Positions 1 to 8,241 are shown, numbered from the stretch's first letter. The stretch is 64,000 nucleotides of DNA from CAZCEC01 sp964497615 (GCA_964497615.1 CAZCEC010000022.1:1-64000); one strand, 5' to 3'. Notes: generated by a model not told the origin, from the sequence alone. A program made the numbers and translations.

Positions 1-783
1 CCCTTCAAGCGCATGGGGCTGAACGGCAAGGCCGTGCTGCCGATGGTGCTGGGCCTGGGCTGCGACACGATGGCGACCCTGACGACCCGCATCCTGGAGA
101 CGCGCAAGGACCGCCTGACCGTTACCCTGCTGCTGGCGCTGGGCGTGCCGTGTTCGGCGCAGTTGGGCGTGCTGCTGGGGATGATGACCTTGCTGCCTCC
201 GGCGGGCGTGGCGTTGTGGGCGGCCATCGTGGTGGGCACCATGTTTGCCGTCGGCCTGCTGGCCCGGCGCGTCATCCCCGGCAAGCAGTCCGACTTCATC
301 CTGGAACTACCGCCCATCCGCAAGCCCCAGTTGGGCAACATCCTCATCAAGACCGTGGCGCGGCTGGAGTGGTACCTGAAGGAAGTGCTGCCCCTGTTTG
401 TGCTGGGCACGCTGATCCTGTTCGTGCTCGACCGCACCGGCGCGCTGGCGCTGCTGGAACGCGCGGCGGCGCCCCTGGTGGAGGGCGCGCTCGGCCTGCC
501 CCGCGCCGCCACCGGCGCCTTCCTCATCGGGTTCCTGCGGCGCGACTATGGGGCGGCTGGGCTGTTCGCGCTGGCGCTGGCCGGGCAGCTCAATTCCCTG
601 CAACTGCTGGTAAGCCTGGTGGTGGTGACCCTGTTTGTGCCGTGCGTGGCGAATGTCCTGGTCATCGCCAAGGAGCATGGCTGGAAGACGGCGGCAGCCG
701 TCACGGGCTTTGTCTTTCCCTTTGCCTTTGCGGTCGGCGCGGCGCTGAACGGGGTGGCGCGCCTGCTGGGTTTGGGTGGCTAG
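1..783 (+). CDS. feoB: Ferrous iron transporter FeoB, C-terminal part (5' end outside window)
   Basis: The reading frame is open from the first base, so this is the C-terminal membrane part of FeoB, the inner-membrane Fe(II) importer; the G-protein domain lies upstream of the window. The segment starts in a Gate domain. Where well-studied FeoBs read GFGCNVPAI this one has GLGCDTMATLTTR, and the SCGAR-like motif is replaced by PCSAQ, so it belongs to a divergent FeoB branch. About six hydrophobic helices follow, including a second Gate-like stretch near residues 115-215. The downstream small Cys-rich protein and FeoA follow with minimal spacing, which supports the assignment. Family comparison is from memory. 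Confidence 0.9.
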   Translation, partial: PFKRMGLNGKAVLPMVLGLGCDTMATLTTRILETRKDRLTVTLLLALGVPCSAQLGVLLGMMTLLPPAGVALWAAIVVGTMFAVGLLARRVIPGKQSDFILELPPIRKPQLGNILIKTVARLEWYLKEVLPLFVLGTLILFVLDRTGALALLERAAAPLVEGALGLPRAATGAFLIGFLRRDYGAAGLFALALAGQLNSLQLLVSLVVVTLFVPCVANVLVIAKEHGWKTAAAVTGFVFPFAFAVGAALNGVARLLGLGG

Positions 784-784
784 G

Positions 785-1009
785 ATGGTCACCTGCCCCC
801 TGTGCGCCTACGAGTTTGACCCGGAGAGCTTGAACTGCGCGGGCCGCTGCCCGCTGGCGGCGGTGCAGGGGTGCAGCCTGATCTGCTGCCCCAATTGCGG
901 CTATGAGATGGTGGACGTGGATAAGTCCAAGCTGGTCTTCTGGCTGCGCCGCGCCGGGCGCGCGTTGAGCCGGGCGCGCAAGCCGGAAGCAGGAACCGTA
1001 CAAGAATGA
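785..1009 (+). CDS. Small Cys-rich metal-binding protein of the feo operon
   Basis: A 74-residue protein with paired cysteine motifs: CPLC near the N-terminus, then C-x3-C, a lone C, and CCPNCG, ending in a basic tail. This looks like a small zinc- or iron-binding knuckle protein. It lies between feoB and feoA: ATG 785 is one base after the feoB stop, and its own stop overlaps the feoA start (ATGA). A GTG at 776 overlapping feoB is an alternative start. Similar short Cys-rich proteins sit in feo operons of other anaerobes, and a FeoC-like accessory role is plausible but not shown. It lacks the winged-helix look of enterobacterial FeoC. Confidence 0.8.
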   Translation: MVTCPLCAYEFDPESLNCAGRCPLAAVQGCSLICCPNCGYEMVDVDKSKLVFWLRRAGRALSRARKPEAGTVQE

Positions 1010-1236
1010 AACCGTTAAGCGCAATGCCAGTGGGCGAGGCGGCCTGGGTGGCCGCGTTGCACTCGGCTGATCCGGCCCGGCTGGAGCGGCTGGCGGCCTA
1101 CGGCCTGACGCCGGGAAGCCTGGTGCGGGTTGCCCAGCATTCCCCCACCCTGATCTTTCAGGTGGGCGAGACGGAAGTGGCGGTGGACGCCCAGGTCGCG
1201 GGCGAGATCATGGTGGTCGAGGTCGCCCCGGCATAG
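1006..1236 (+). CDS. feoA: FeoA, SH3-like accessory protein of ferrous iron transport
   Basis: A 76-residue protein with the typical FeoA fold signature: a short N-terminal helix followed by GLTPGSLVRV and VGETEVAVD, ending in a strand that reads like the family consensus for a small SH3-like barrel. FeoA is a cytoplasmic partner of FeoB. The start overlaps the previous stop by four bases (ATGA), so the two genes are translationally coupled. It is the last gene of the feo operon here, because 72 non-coding bases with a stem and a tandem repeat follow. Confidence 0.9.
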   Translation: MKPLSAMPVGEAAWVAALHSADPARLERLAAYGLTPGSLVRVAQHSPTLIFQVGETEVAVDAQVAGEIMVVEVAPA

Positions 1237-1247
1237 CAGTTGCACAA

Positions 1248-1301
1248 CCTCACGCGCGGCATTAGACTCACGTTCATACACGTTCATACCCTAGCGTGAG
1301 G
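1248..1301. promoter_or_regulatory. Inverted repeat enclosing a tandem 10-bp repeat, between feoA and the PH-domain gene
   Basis: CCTCACGC at 1248-1255 is mirrored perfectly by GCGTGAGG at 1294-1301. Inside the loop ACGTTCATAC is repeated directly at 1270-1279 and 1280-1289. The element lies between the feo operon and the gene starting at 1309, where the GAGG at 1298-1301 could also act as its ribosome binding site. It may be an operator or a weak stem-loop; no T-run follows. Confidence 0.35.
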
Positions 1302-1308
1302 CAACCCA

Positions 1309-2001
1309 ATGTCCAACACATACCTGGATAGCTTACTGGGCGATGGCGAGAAGGTGCTGCACACCACGCGCCGCCACTGGCTGGTGCTGGCCGCCGAGGT
1401 CTTCCCCGAAACCGTCCTTGGTCTGGGCCTGCTGCTGCTCGTGACTCTGCTGATGGTGCTGGTGCCGGTGACGTTCCCGTGGGCCGGGCTGGGCTACCTG
1501 TTGCTGGCCCTGCCCCTCGCCAGCCTCGTCCGCGACCTGTTGGACTGGTCCAACCGGCAATTCGTGATTACCACCCGGCGCGTCATCTACGTCCAGGGTA
1601 TTATCAACAAGGACGTCACCGACTCGTCGCTCGAAAAGGTCAACGACGTGAAGCTGGAGCAGAGCGGCTGGGGGCGGATGCTGAACTTTGGCGACGTGGA
1701 AATCCTGACCGCCAGCGAGTTGGGTGTCAACAAGTTCAGCAATATCTCCGACCCGATCAACTTCAAGAAGGCCATGCTCAACGCCAAGCACCGCTTGGAG
1801 GCCAGCCCTGGCAGCGATGTGATGCCCGCCGCGCGCCCCACCGGCGCGGCCGCCCTAATGGACCAGATCGGCGCCCAGCGCCAGCCCAGCGCCGCCGACG
1901 TGCCGGCCCTGATCGCCCAGCTCGACGGCCTGCGCCAGCAGGGCGTGCTCACCGAAACCGAGTTTCAAGAAAAGAAGAAGCAGTTGCTGGCGCGGCTGTA
2001 A
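1309..2001 (+). CDS. Membrane protein with bacterial PH domain and C-terminal SHOCT motif
   Basis: A 230-residue protein. Two strongly hydrophobic helices occur at about residues 23-48 and 50-72. A bacterial Pleckstrin-homology (bPH2/YdbS-like) domain follows, seen as FVITTRRVIYVQGIINKDV and LEKVNDVKLEQSGWGRML, with the strand GDVEILTASE. After an Ala/Pro-rich linker the last 30 residues form a SHOCT motif (IAQLDGLRQQGVLTETEF), a short helix pair common at the end of such proteins. The exact role is unknown; family members are membrane-associated and of general function. Transcribed alone. A weak palindrome (CGTCAC...GTGACG, 2011-2031) follows its stop. Confidence 0.8.
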   Translation: MSNTYLDSLLGDGEKVLHTTRRHWLVLAAEVFPETVLGLGLLLLVTLLMVLVPVTFPWAGLGYLLLALPLASLVRDLLDWSNRQFVITTRRVIYVQGIINKDVTDSSLEKVNDVKLEQSGWGRMLNFGDVEILTASELGVNKFSNISDPINFKKAMLNAKHRLEASPGSDVMPAARPTGAAALMDQIGAQRQPSAADVPALIAQLDGLRQQGVLTETEFQEKKKQLLARL

Positions 2002-2110
2002 GCCGACAATCGTCACGCCCGGGCAGTGACGGGCGGCACCTGACGCGCCCCCTTGGCGCCGCTACGCTAAGCGCGCCGGCCCACTTTGGCGCTGGCGAAG
2101 GCGAGGCGCC

Positions 2111-2713
2111 ATGGCAACACTTTCCCCGCATACCGAAGCCCAACTGCGGCGGGCTTTCCGCGCGTTCAACCCCTTCATGCTCGGTCTGTGGCGGCTGGGT
2201 TTGGGCGGCTGGCTCAACGCCTGGCCGGAGGTTGGCGGCCGCATTCTGGTGCTGGTCCACACCGGCCGCAAGACCGGGCAGCGCCGGCTCACGCCCCTCA
2301 ACTATGCGATCGTCGAAGGCGAGGTCTACATCACGGCCGGTTTTGGCGCTGCGGCGGACTGGTATCGCAACACGCGCAAAAATCCGGCAGTGGAGGTATG
2401 GCTTCCCGATGGCTGGTGGGCGGCCACGGCCGAGGAGATCACCGATCCCCTGGAGCGAGAGCCGCTAATGCGGCAGGTGCTCATCGGCAGCGGGGTGGTG
2501 GCGCCGCTGGCGGGCATCAACCCGCACACGCTCAGCGATGCGGACCTGGAGGCCGCCACGGCCGCCTACCGCCTGGTGCGCCTGCGCCGCACTGCCGCGC
2601 GCACCGGCCCCGGCGGCCCCGGCGATTGGGCCTGGGTGTGGCCGGTGCTCACCCTGGCGGCGCTGGCCTGGGGTTGGCGGCGGCGCCAGGTACGGCGCAC
2701 TGCCCCACGCTAA
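2111..2713 (+). CDS. Nitroreductase/deazaflavin (F420)-dependent-fold oxidoreductase
   Basis: A 200-residue protein resembling the split beta-barrel DDN/F420H2-dependent oxidoreductase family: LVLVHTGRKTGQRRLTPL, a strand pair ending in GEVYITAGFG, and DWYRNTRKNPAVEVWLPDG are family hallmarks of the cofactor-binding face. The final 35 residues are hydrophobic then basic (WVWPVLTLAALAWGW), suggesting a C-terminal membrane anchor, which most soluble family members lack. The substrate is unknown. Its stop codon overlaps the stop of the convergent ccm operon by two bases, so there is no intergenic terminator. Confidence 0.75.
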   Translation: MATLSPHTEAQLRRAFRAFNPFMLGLWRLGLGGWLNAWPEVGGRILVLVHTGRKTGQRRLTPLNYAIVEGEVYITAGFGAAADWYRNTRKNPAVEVWLPDGWWAATAEEITDPLEREPLMRQVLIGSGVVAPLAGINPHTLSDADLEAATAAYRLVRLRRTAARTGPGGPGDWAWVWPVLTLAALAWGWRRRQVRRTAPR

Positions 2714-2946
2714 GGCGCCGACGGCTTGGGGCGCTCCGCCGGGGCGGGCCGCGCGGCGGCGGCTTCGCGGCGCTGCTTCTCTTCGGCCGCCAGGGTCTCG
2801 ATCATCTCCAGATCGCGCTGCACGTTGCGCCGGCGCAAGTACCAACTGGCCATGTACAGCAGCGGCAGCCCGATGAACACCGCATAGCCCAGCAGCATGT
2901 AGTCGGTGGTATTCGCGGTCTGTTGCAGGAACGGTAACAGGTTCAT
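2710..2946 (-). CDS. ccmD: CcmD-like small membrane protein at the end of the ccm operon
   Basis: A 78-residue protein with a single hydrophobic helix (about residues 17-35), then a basic stretch (YLRRRNVQRDLEMIE) and an Ala/Pro-rich tail. Position directly after ccmC, one N-terminal transmembrane helix and a charged cytoplasmic tail match CcmD, which links CcmC/CcmE to the CcmAB transporter during release of holo-CcmE. CcmD sequences are poorly conserved, so the call rests on size, topology and position. The start is the ATG at 2944-2946, 11 bases after the ccmC stop. Confidence 0.7.
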   Translation of the reverse strand: MNLLPFLQQTANTTDYMLLGYAVFIGLPLLYMASWYLRRRNVQRDLEMIETLAAEEKQRREAAAARPAPAERPKPSAP

Positions 2947-2957
2947 GGCCAATCTCC

Positions 2958-3719
2958 TCAGGCCGCCATCAACTGGGCCTTGATCTCTTCCACGCGCTCG
3001 GTGATCCGCGCCAGCCGCACCCGGTTGGCCAACAGCGCCGCATAGAAGAACGTGAACGCCAGGTTGCTGAACAAGAACACCTGGAGCATGGTGGGCGTCA
3101 TGTCGAACCCGCCCTCGGCCGTCTCCGAGCCGCTGCCGATGACCACCGGATGGATGGTGCGCCACCAGCGGATGGAGAACCAGGTGATGGGCACGCTGAT
3201 GACGCCGATGATGCCGTAAACCGAAGCGAAGCGCGCGCGGCGGTCGGGGTCCTCGATCCCCTGGCGCAGCATCAGGTAGGCCACGTAGATGAGGGCCATG
3301 ATGGTGTAGGTGGTCAGGCGCGGGTCCCACGTCCACCAGGTGTTCCAGGCCGGGCGCGCCCAAATGGAGCCCGACGCGGTTGCCATGATAGTGAACACCA
3401 GCCCGACCTCCACAGACGAATAGGCGATCTGGTCCCACATCCGCTTGCCGGTGGCCAGGTAGACACCACCAGCCACGGCTGTGATCGCGAAGGCTGTGAA
3501 ACTCAGCCAGGCCGAGGGGACGTGGAAGTAGAAGATGCGCTGCACGTCGCCCATCACGCGTTCCTGCGGTGCATAGAAGAAGACGCCGGCCAGCGCCGTG
3601 AGCATGAGCACGGCGGTGACGATGTTGAGTATTTGCAGCGGACGGCTGGGCTTGTCCACGATGACCTCCGGGGTAATCGCGGCGCGGGCAGCAGGCGGCG
3701 AAAGCGGAGCGGCAGACAT
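2958..3719 (-). CDS. ccmC: Heme exporter/ligase subunit CcmC
   Basis: A 253-residue multi-span membrane protein of cytochrome c maturation System I. CcmC presents heme to CcmE on the outer face of the membrane. Diagnostic features visible are the tryptophan-rich WWD signature WNTWWTWDPRLT at residues 125-136 and flanking conserved histidines in FHVPSAW (H66) and TIHPVV (H190), the heme axial ligands in characterised homologues. Six hydrophobic helices are apparent. The ATG at 3717-3719 was chosen because the protein then starts two bases after the ccmB stop and has normal family length; an upstream extension of the frame would run into ccmB. Confidence 0.95.
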   Translation of the reverse strand: MSAAPLSPPAARAAITPEVIVDKPSRPLQILNIVTAVLMLTALAGVFFYAPQERVMGDVQRIFYFHVPSAWLSFTAFAITAVAGGVYLATGKRMWDQIAYSSVEVGLVFTIMATASGSIWARPAWNTWWTWDPRLTTYTIMALIYVAYLMLRQGIEDPDRRARFASVYGIIGVISVPITWFSIRWWRTIHPVVIGSGSETAEGGFDMTPTMLQVFLFSNLAFTFFYAALLANRVRLARITERVEEIKAQLMAA

Positions 3720-3721
3720 GG

Positions 3722-4471
3722 TTATTCCTCCACAACGTACTCGAACAGCATAAACGCGGCGGCGATGAAGATGACGTCGTAAGCAATGAGCAGGTTGATC
3801 CACGGACCAATCTGGTCCCACGCGGCGGCGGTGACGATGCCGTTGCTGGCCCGCACGGCGGCGATGAGCACCGGCAGGGCCACTGGGAACAGCAGGATGG
3901 GCAGCATCACGTCGCGCGAGCGGCTGTGGACCGCCAGCGACGACAGCAGGGTGCCCACTGCCGAATAGCCCACCGCGCCCAGCACCACCACGCCCAGGAT
4001 CAGCGGGTGCAGGAGATTCACATCGAACAGGATGCTGAATACCGGCAGGATAATCACTTCGACGATCAGGATGAACAGCAGGTTGCCCAACGCCTTGCCG
4101 AAGTAAAGCGCGCTGCGGTCCATCGGCGCCAGCAGCAGCCCGTCCAGCGAGCCGCGATCCTTCTCAATAGCCAGGCTGCGGTTCAGGCCCAGCGTGCCGG
4201 TGAAGATGGTGGCCACCCACAACACGCCCGCCGCCACCGTCCGCCGCGTGACGGGGTTGAGCTCCAGGGCGAAGTTGAAGATCAAGATCACCAGCAGCGC
4301 AAAGACCACCATCGCGCTGAGCAGTTCCCGGCTGCGGAATTCGGCGGCCAGGTCCTTCCACACAATGGCACCAATCACCCGGAAGTAGTGCCCCAGGCGC
4401 GACTCGGCCGCCCGCGAGGCGGGAGGCGCGGCGGGCTGGGCGGCGGGGCGCTGCACATCAGGCGCAGTCAT
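3722..4471 (-). CDS. ccmB: Heme exporter subunit CcmB
   Basis: A 249-residue membrane subunit of the CcmAB ABC transporter, needed to release heme-loaded CcmE from CcmC. After a 35-residue Ala/Pro-rich N-terminal extension it reads VWKDLAAEFRSRELLSAMVV, typical of CcmB, then IEKDRGSLDGLLLAPMDRSALY, the conserved cytoplasmic loop that contacts the ATPase. About six transmembrane helices follow. Its ATG overlaps the ccmA stop (4468-4471), so CcmA and CcmB are translationally coupled. Confidence 0.95.
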   Translation of the reverse strand: MTAPDVQRPAAQPAAPPASRAAESRLGHYFRVIGAIVWKDLAAEFRSRELLSAMVVFALLVILIFNFALELNPVTRRTVAAGVLWVATIFTGTLGLNRSLAIEKDRGSLDGLLLAPMDRSALYFGKALGNLLFILIVEVIILPVFSILFDVNLLHPLILGVVVLGAVGYSAVGTLLSSLAVHSRSRDVMLPILLFPVALPVLIAAVRASNGIVTAAAWDQIGPWINLLIAYDVIFIAAAFMLFEYVVEE

Positions 4472-5172
4472 TGCAGTGCGCTCACGACCTGATCGTAAGT
4501 GGACGCGAAAGCAGCCGGTTCCAGGCCGGCCGTCGGCGCCTCGTAGGCGATGACGCCGTGCGCCAGGATCACCACCCGGTCGGCCAGCGCCAGGCCGCGC
4601 GGCAGGTCATGAGTCGAGAGCAGCACCGTGCGTCCCTGCCGGGCCACGCCGCGCAGCACGTCATCGAGCATCAAGGCGGCGTTCGGGTCCAGGCCGGTGT
4701 ACGGCTCGTCAAACAGCACCACCTCCGGGTCGGGCAGCAGCGCACGGGCAATCGCGAGCCGCTGCTGCATGCCGCGCGAGAAGGTACGCACCAAGTCACG
4801 GCGGCGGCGGCTGAGGTCCACCTGCTCCAGCACGGCTGCGATGCGGGGCGCCGGGTTGCGGACGGCGTACAAACGCGCATAGAAGGCGAGGTTCTCCTCG
4901 GCGCTGAGGTCGGCATACAACAGGGTATGGTGCGACACCACGCCCAGCCGCTGGCGCACTTCGCTGGCGCCGGCCGGCAGAGGATACCCCGCCACGCGCA
5001 CAATGCCCAGGGTAGGTTTGCTCAGAGTTGCCAGGATGCGCATGAGCGTCGTCTTGCCCGCCCCGTTGGGGCCCACCAGGGCCACGCACTCGCCCGCCGC
5101 CACCGCCAGATCCACCCCGCGCAGGACCGGGCGCAGGCCAAACGACTTGCGCAGAGAACGGGTCTCAATCAC
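4468..5172 (-). CDS. ccmA: Heme exporter ATP-binding protein CcmA
   Basis: A 234-residue ABC ATPase. Walker A is GPNGAGKTT at residues 34-42; the signature region reads SRGMQQRLAIARAL, as in CcmA rather than the canonical LSGGQ; Walker B is VVLFDEPYTGLD, followed by the H-loop STHD. The GTG at 5170-5172 is preferred because it gives the normal N-terminus (V-I-E-T-R-S-L-R-K-S-F) and overlaps the stop of the upstream cytochrome gene (GTGATTGA). An open frame continues further upstream but only overlaps that gene. Together with CcmB it energises release of holo-CcmE. Confidence 0.93.
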   Translation of the reverse strand: MIETRSLRKSFGLRPVLRGVDLAVAAGECVALVGPNGAGKTTLMRILATLSKPTLGIVRVAGYPLPAGASEVRQRLGVVSHHTLLYADLSAEENLAFYARLYAVRNPAPRIAAVLEQVDLSRRRRDLVRTFSRGMQQRLAIARALLPDPEVVLFDEPYTGLDPNAALMLDDVLRGVARQGRTVLLSTHDLPRGLALADRVVILAHGVIAYEAPTAGLEPAAFASTYDQVVSALQ

Positions 5173-6976
5173 CCCACACCTTGACAAGGTCTGCCTTGAG
5201 CTGGGCCCGCTCGGCCAGGTAGTCATCGCGGGCCACTTCGCCGGCCTCGTACGCGTTATCAAGCTCCACCAGCGCTTGCAGCAAGTCCTCGCGCAGCCGG
5301 GCCTGGTCTGGCCGGGCCGGTCGCCGGTACAACCAGACGCCGATGCCCAGCAGCACCACGGCCAGTGCGCCCAGGCCGATCGCGAGCCCCGTTGAGTTGC
5401 CGAGGGCTACGGCTGGCTCGGCTGGTCCGCCTGCGCCCGCCGCGCCCGTCACTTCGAAGGCCAGCGCGTCACCGGCGGCCAGGCCGCTGCGGCTGAAATT
5501 CTGAAAGGCCTGGCCCTGGAAGTTCTGCGCCCCCAGGTTCAGCAGGTTGGGACCGGTGAGCGATACGCTCAAATCAGACACCAGCACATTCACGCTAGCG
5601 ACCGGGAAGTGCATTACCTGGCTGTACTCCAGCGCCTCGTCATATGGCAGTTGGAAAGAGAATAATATCTGCCCGCCGCTGGCGCCCGGCTGCACCTGCC
5701 ACAGCGCGCCAAAGCCATCCGCGTTGCGGAAGTAATCCTGGTCTAGAACGGCGTTCTGAACGTCCAGGACAGATGCACCAGCCGGCAGATTGAACTGCAG
5801 CAGGTTAGCGCCATCGGCGGCATAGGTCCGGTCGCTGTTGTTGGCGAAGATGTAGAGCTGGCCGATGGTGACGGTGCCTGGATTGAGGAATTCCAGGAAC
5901 ATGTGCATTTGCTCGACAGCCAGCACCGCCGTGTCGGTCGTGCGCTCGTAGACTGGCAGTTCGAGCGTCAGCGGCTCGCCGGCCGCCCCAAAGCTCGCCA
6001 CCTCCGAGCCGTAGGTCACGTCCGCATAGACGGCGCTGAGCAGGAACTGGCGCCCGGGCACATAGGCCACCGCGTCGAAGGCAAAGGTGCCGTCGGCGGC
6101 CGTGGTGGTGGTGATGGTCTCGACCAGGCTCTGTTCTTCGAAGCTGTGCAGGTTCACTTCCACACCAGCCGGCGCCGCGCCGCCGGCCGTGCCGTTCACC
6201 ACTTGCCCGGTGATCGCGCCGAGGCGTTCAGCCAATAAGTCGCCGGGCGGGGCATAGGCATAGGAGAATGCCCGCACCGCGTCCACCGCGGCCCAGCGCT
6301 CGGCCTCGGTCAGCGTGTCCGTGAATGGATGCAGGTCATCTCCGCCCGATACCACGGTGAAGAAATTCTGCTGGCTGCGCGTGATCATGATCGGCAGTTC
6401 GGTGAAATCCGGAACCGCGACCGACAGGCCAGCCGCCTCGGGCCCGTCCCCCTGCCCGGCCTCCCCATGGCAAGCCGCGCAGTTGTCCGCGTACACCGCC
6501 TGGCCCGCCTCAACCTGCTCCGGCGGCGTGCTCAGGGTATAGATGAAGGCCACCAGGCTCCAGCGCTCACCCTCGGAAAGCGAATCGCCAAAGGGCGGCA
6601 TGAGGGCATCCAGGTTGCCCTGCGTGATGGCCGTGAACATGCTGGAGGGCGTGCGCTCACGCACGAACTCCGGGTTGGACATGTCCGGTGGCTGCGTGGG
6701 CAGGTTGGCGGCCATGCTGCCGCCGCCCGCACCGGCCGGGCCGTGGCAGGGCTCGCAGTGCTCCAGAAACAGCAGGCCGCCATTGGCCGCGAGGGGCGGC
6801 GTGGTGGGGTAGCCCACATCGGCCACGAGGGCCGTGGGCGGCAGGCTGGTGACCGGCGCCGTGGTGGCAATGGGGCCGGACCCAGGCGGCGGGGTCACAT
6901 CGCCCGCCAGCGAACAGGCGGTCAGAAGCAAGCCGGCAGCGATCAGGATCGTTGCCGGCCAGAGGCGACGGTTCAA
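5165..6976 (-). CDS. Diheme cytochrome c lipoprotein embedded in the ccm operon
   Basis: A 603-residue exported protein with a lipoprotein signal (hydrophobic core then LLLTAC, Cys at 21). Two class I cytochrome c domains follow with CEPCH (74-78) and CAACH (166-170); MPPF near residue 126 offers a methionine ligand for the first. A long beta-rich extracellular region includes a carboxypeptidase-regulatory-like segment (GQVVNGTAGGAAPAGVEVNL). It ends with one transmembrane helix (about 545-565) and a basic, SHOCT-like cytoplasmic tail. The start is inferred to be TTG at 6974-6976, overlapping the preceding stop; no ATG lies near the signal peptide. An electron-transfer or heme-sensing role at the membrane is plausible; it is not a standard Ccm component. 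Confidence 0.8.
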   Translation of the reverse strand: MNRRLWPATILIAAGLLLTACSLAGDVTPPPGSGPIATTAPVTSLPPTALVADVGYPTTPPLAANGGLLFLEHCEPCHGPAGAGGGSMAANLPTQPPDMSNPEFVRERTPSSMFTAITQGNLDALMPPFGDSLSEGERWSLVAFIYTLSTPPEQVEAGQAVYADNCAACHGEAGQGDGPEAAGLSVAVPDFTELPIMITRSQQNFFTVVSGGDDLHPFTDTLTEAERWAAVDAVRAFSYAYAPPGDLLAERLGAITGQVVNGTAGGAAPAGVEVNLHSFEEQSLVETITTTTAADGTFAFDAVAYVPGRQFLLSAVYADVTYGSEVASFGAAGEPLTLELPVYERTTDTAVLAVEQMHMFLEFLNPGTVTIGQLYIFANNSDRTYAADGANLLQFNLPAGASVLDVQNAVLDQDYFRNADGFGALWQVQPGASGGQILFSFQLPYDEALEYSQVMHFPVASVNVLVSDLSVSLTGPNLLNLGAQNFQGQAFQNFSRSGLAAGDALAFEVTGAAGAGGPAEPAVALGNSTGLAIGLGALAVVLLGIGVWLYRRPARPDQARLREDLLQALVELDNAYEAGEVARDDYLAERAQLKADLVKVWGD

Positions 6977-7611
6977 TTCAGCGCTCCAACCGCCGGGAGG
7001 CGCTGGCCGCAGCCGCCGCAGAACTGATCGCCAGCACGGGCGGCGCGGCCACAATGCGGGCATGTCAGGGTTTGCGGCGCGCCGCACTTGGGGCAAAACC
7101 GGTCGGTGGGCTGAACACCAGCGCCGCAATTCCCGCACGCCAATTCAACTGCCTCGGCGGTGGGTGGGGCGCCACGGGCCGCGCGCACCTGCGCCTCAAT
7201 CGCCTCCGCCGCGCCGGCTGCGGGCAGTGCGCCCGAGCGTGATCGCGCAGCCGCAATAGCGGCCTCAATCTCATCTTCCGGCGTCTCCGCCCCGGCCTCC
7301 GCCGCCGATCCATTCGCAGGCGCGGCGCTGATCCCCAGGGCGTCCAACTGCTTGAGCACCGCCACGCCCTGCGCCACCAGGGCCGCGCGCTGGGCGGCAT
7401 AGTCATCGTCCGCGATCTTGCTGGTGGCGTGATCGAAGTCCAGGTCACGCAATTGGGCCAGCACGCGCTCGCGCTCGAACAAGAGCGCATCGGCCTGGCC
7501 GCCGCGCGCCGCCCGCTCGCGGTCGTGACCACTAAACAGCAAGGGCCGCGCCACGACAAAACTAACGATCAGCAGCAGCGCCAGCCCAAGTAGGATTGAA
7601 CCAAGGTCCAT
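6973..7611 (-). CDS. CcmI-like membrane protein with double zinc ribbon
   Basis: A 212-residue protein with an N-terminal transmembrane helix (residues 4-22) followed by ERERVLAQLRDLDFDHATSK and IADDDYAAQR, the helical segment typical of the N-terminus of CcmI/CycH-type assembly factors. The TPR half of CcmI is missing. The C-terminus instead carries zinc ribbons: CGNCG...CPKCG, CPHCG and CGGCG. It lies between ccmG and the cytochrome lipoprotein and overlaps the latter. A role in apocytochrome handling is inferred from position and the N-terminal segment only. Cytoplasmic zinc ribbons fused to single membrane helices are frequent in this window (compare 11441-12547). Confidence 0.75.
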   Translation of the reverse strand: MDLGSILLGLALLLIVSFVVARPLLFSGHDRERAARGGQADALLFERERVLAQLRDLDFDHATSKIADDDYAAQRAALVAQGVAVLKQLDALGISAAPANGSAAEAGAETPEDEIEAAIAAARSRSGALPAAGAAEAIEAQVRAARGAPPTAEAVELACGNCGAGVQPTDRFCPKCGAPQTLTCPHCGRAARAGDQFCGGCGQRLPAVGALN

Positions 7612-7623
7612 CGTGTGTCTGCC

Positions 7624-8229
7624 TCAGTCGTCCAACAGCGGCTCAATGACCGCCATCAGGGCCGCCTGGGTCGTCGGGCCCACGAACAAAGCGCGCAGGG
7701 TGCCGCCCTGGTCGATCACGAACGTCTCCGGCACGCCGCGGATGCGGTAGCGGTGCGAGATGTCGGTGCCCAGGTCCGGGCCATTGGGATAGGTGATGTC
7801 GAAACGGTCCAGGTACAGGCGCGCCTCGGTCTCCGTGTCCACGTAGTCGATCCCTAGGAACATGACTCCCTGCCCCTGGTAGTGCCGCCAGGTGTTCTCC
7901 AGGTCGGCGGCCTCCTCCTCGCACGGCTTGCACCACGAAGCCCAGAAGTTGACGACCACCACCTGCCCGCGCAGATCCGCCAGGGCAATGCTTTGCCCAT
8001 CAAAGGTCTGGAGCGCAAACTCCGGCGCCTGCTCACCTTCGCCTACCTGGCCGGCGGCCAGCGGGCCGGTGCGGCGCATTTGGAATGCCACCAGGCCCAA
8101 GAGGCCAAAGACGCCCACCAGCACCACCACTTGCCACCACTGTAACTTGCGGCGCGGCGGCACTGTGTCTTCGGCCGGCAGGGCCGCCCTGGTTTCTTCC
8201 CGCGCGAGGCCTTGCGTTTCAGTCGCCAT
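7624..8229 (-). CDS. ccmG: Thioredoxin-like protein CcmG/ResA/TlpA
   Basis: A 201-residue membrane-anchored thioredoxin-fold protein. The transmembrane anchor spans about residues 32-50; the active site is WCKPC at 99-103 in the context VVVNFWASWCKPC; the cis-proline loop RGVPETFVID is present. It would keep the CxxCH cysteines of apocytochromes reduced outside the membrane. The ATG at 8227-8229 was chosen over the GTG at 8241 because AGGTGG sits eight bases before the ATG; the GTG choice would add four residues. It lies 12 bases downstream of ccmH. Confidence 0.92.
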   Translation of the reverse strand: MATETQGLAREETRAALPAEDTVPPRRKLQWWQVVVLVGVFGLLGLVAFQMRRTGPLAAGQVGEGEQAPEFALQTFDGQSIALADLRGQVVVVNFWASWCKPCEEEAADLENTWRHYQGQGVMFLGIDYVDTETEARLYLDRFDITYPNGPDLGTDISHRYRIRGVPETFVIDQGGTLRALFVGPTTQAALMAVIEPLLDD

Positions 8230-8241
8230 TCGAGTTGCCAC

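Noticed and set aside
4468..5262. Longer CcmA starting at 5262
   Set aside because: The extra 30 residues overlap the cytochrome gene and do not look like CcmA; GTG at 5172 gives the normal N-terminus.
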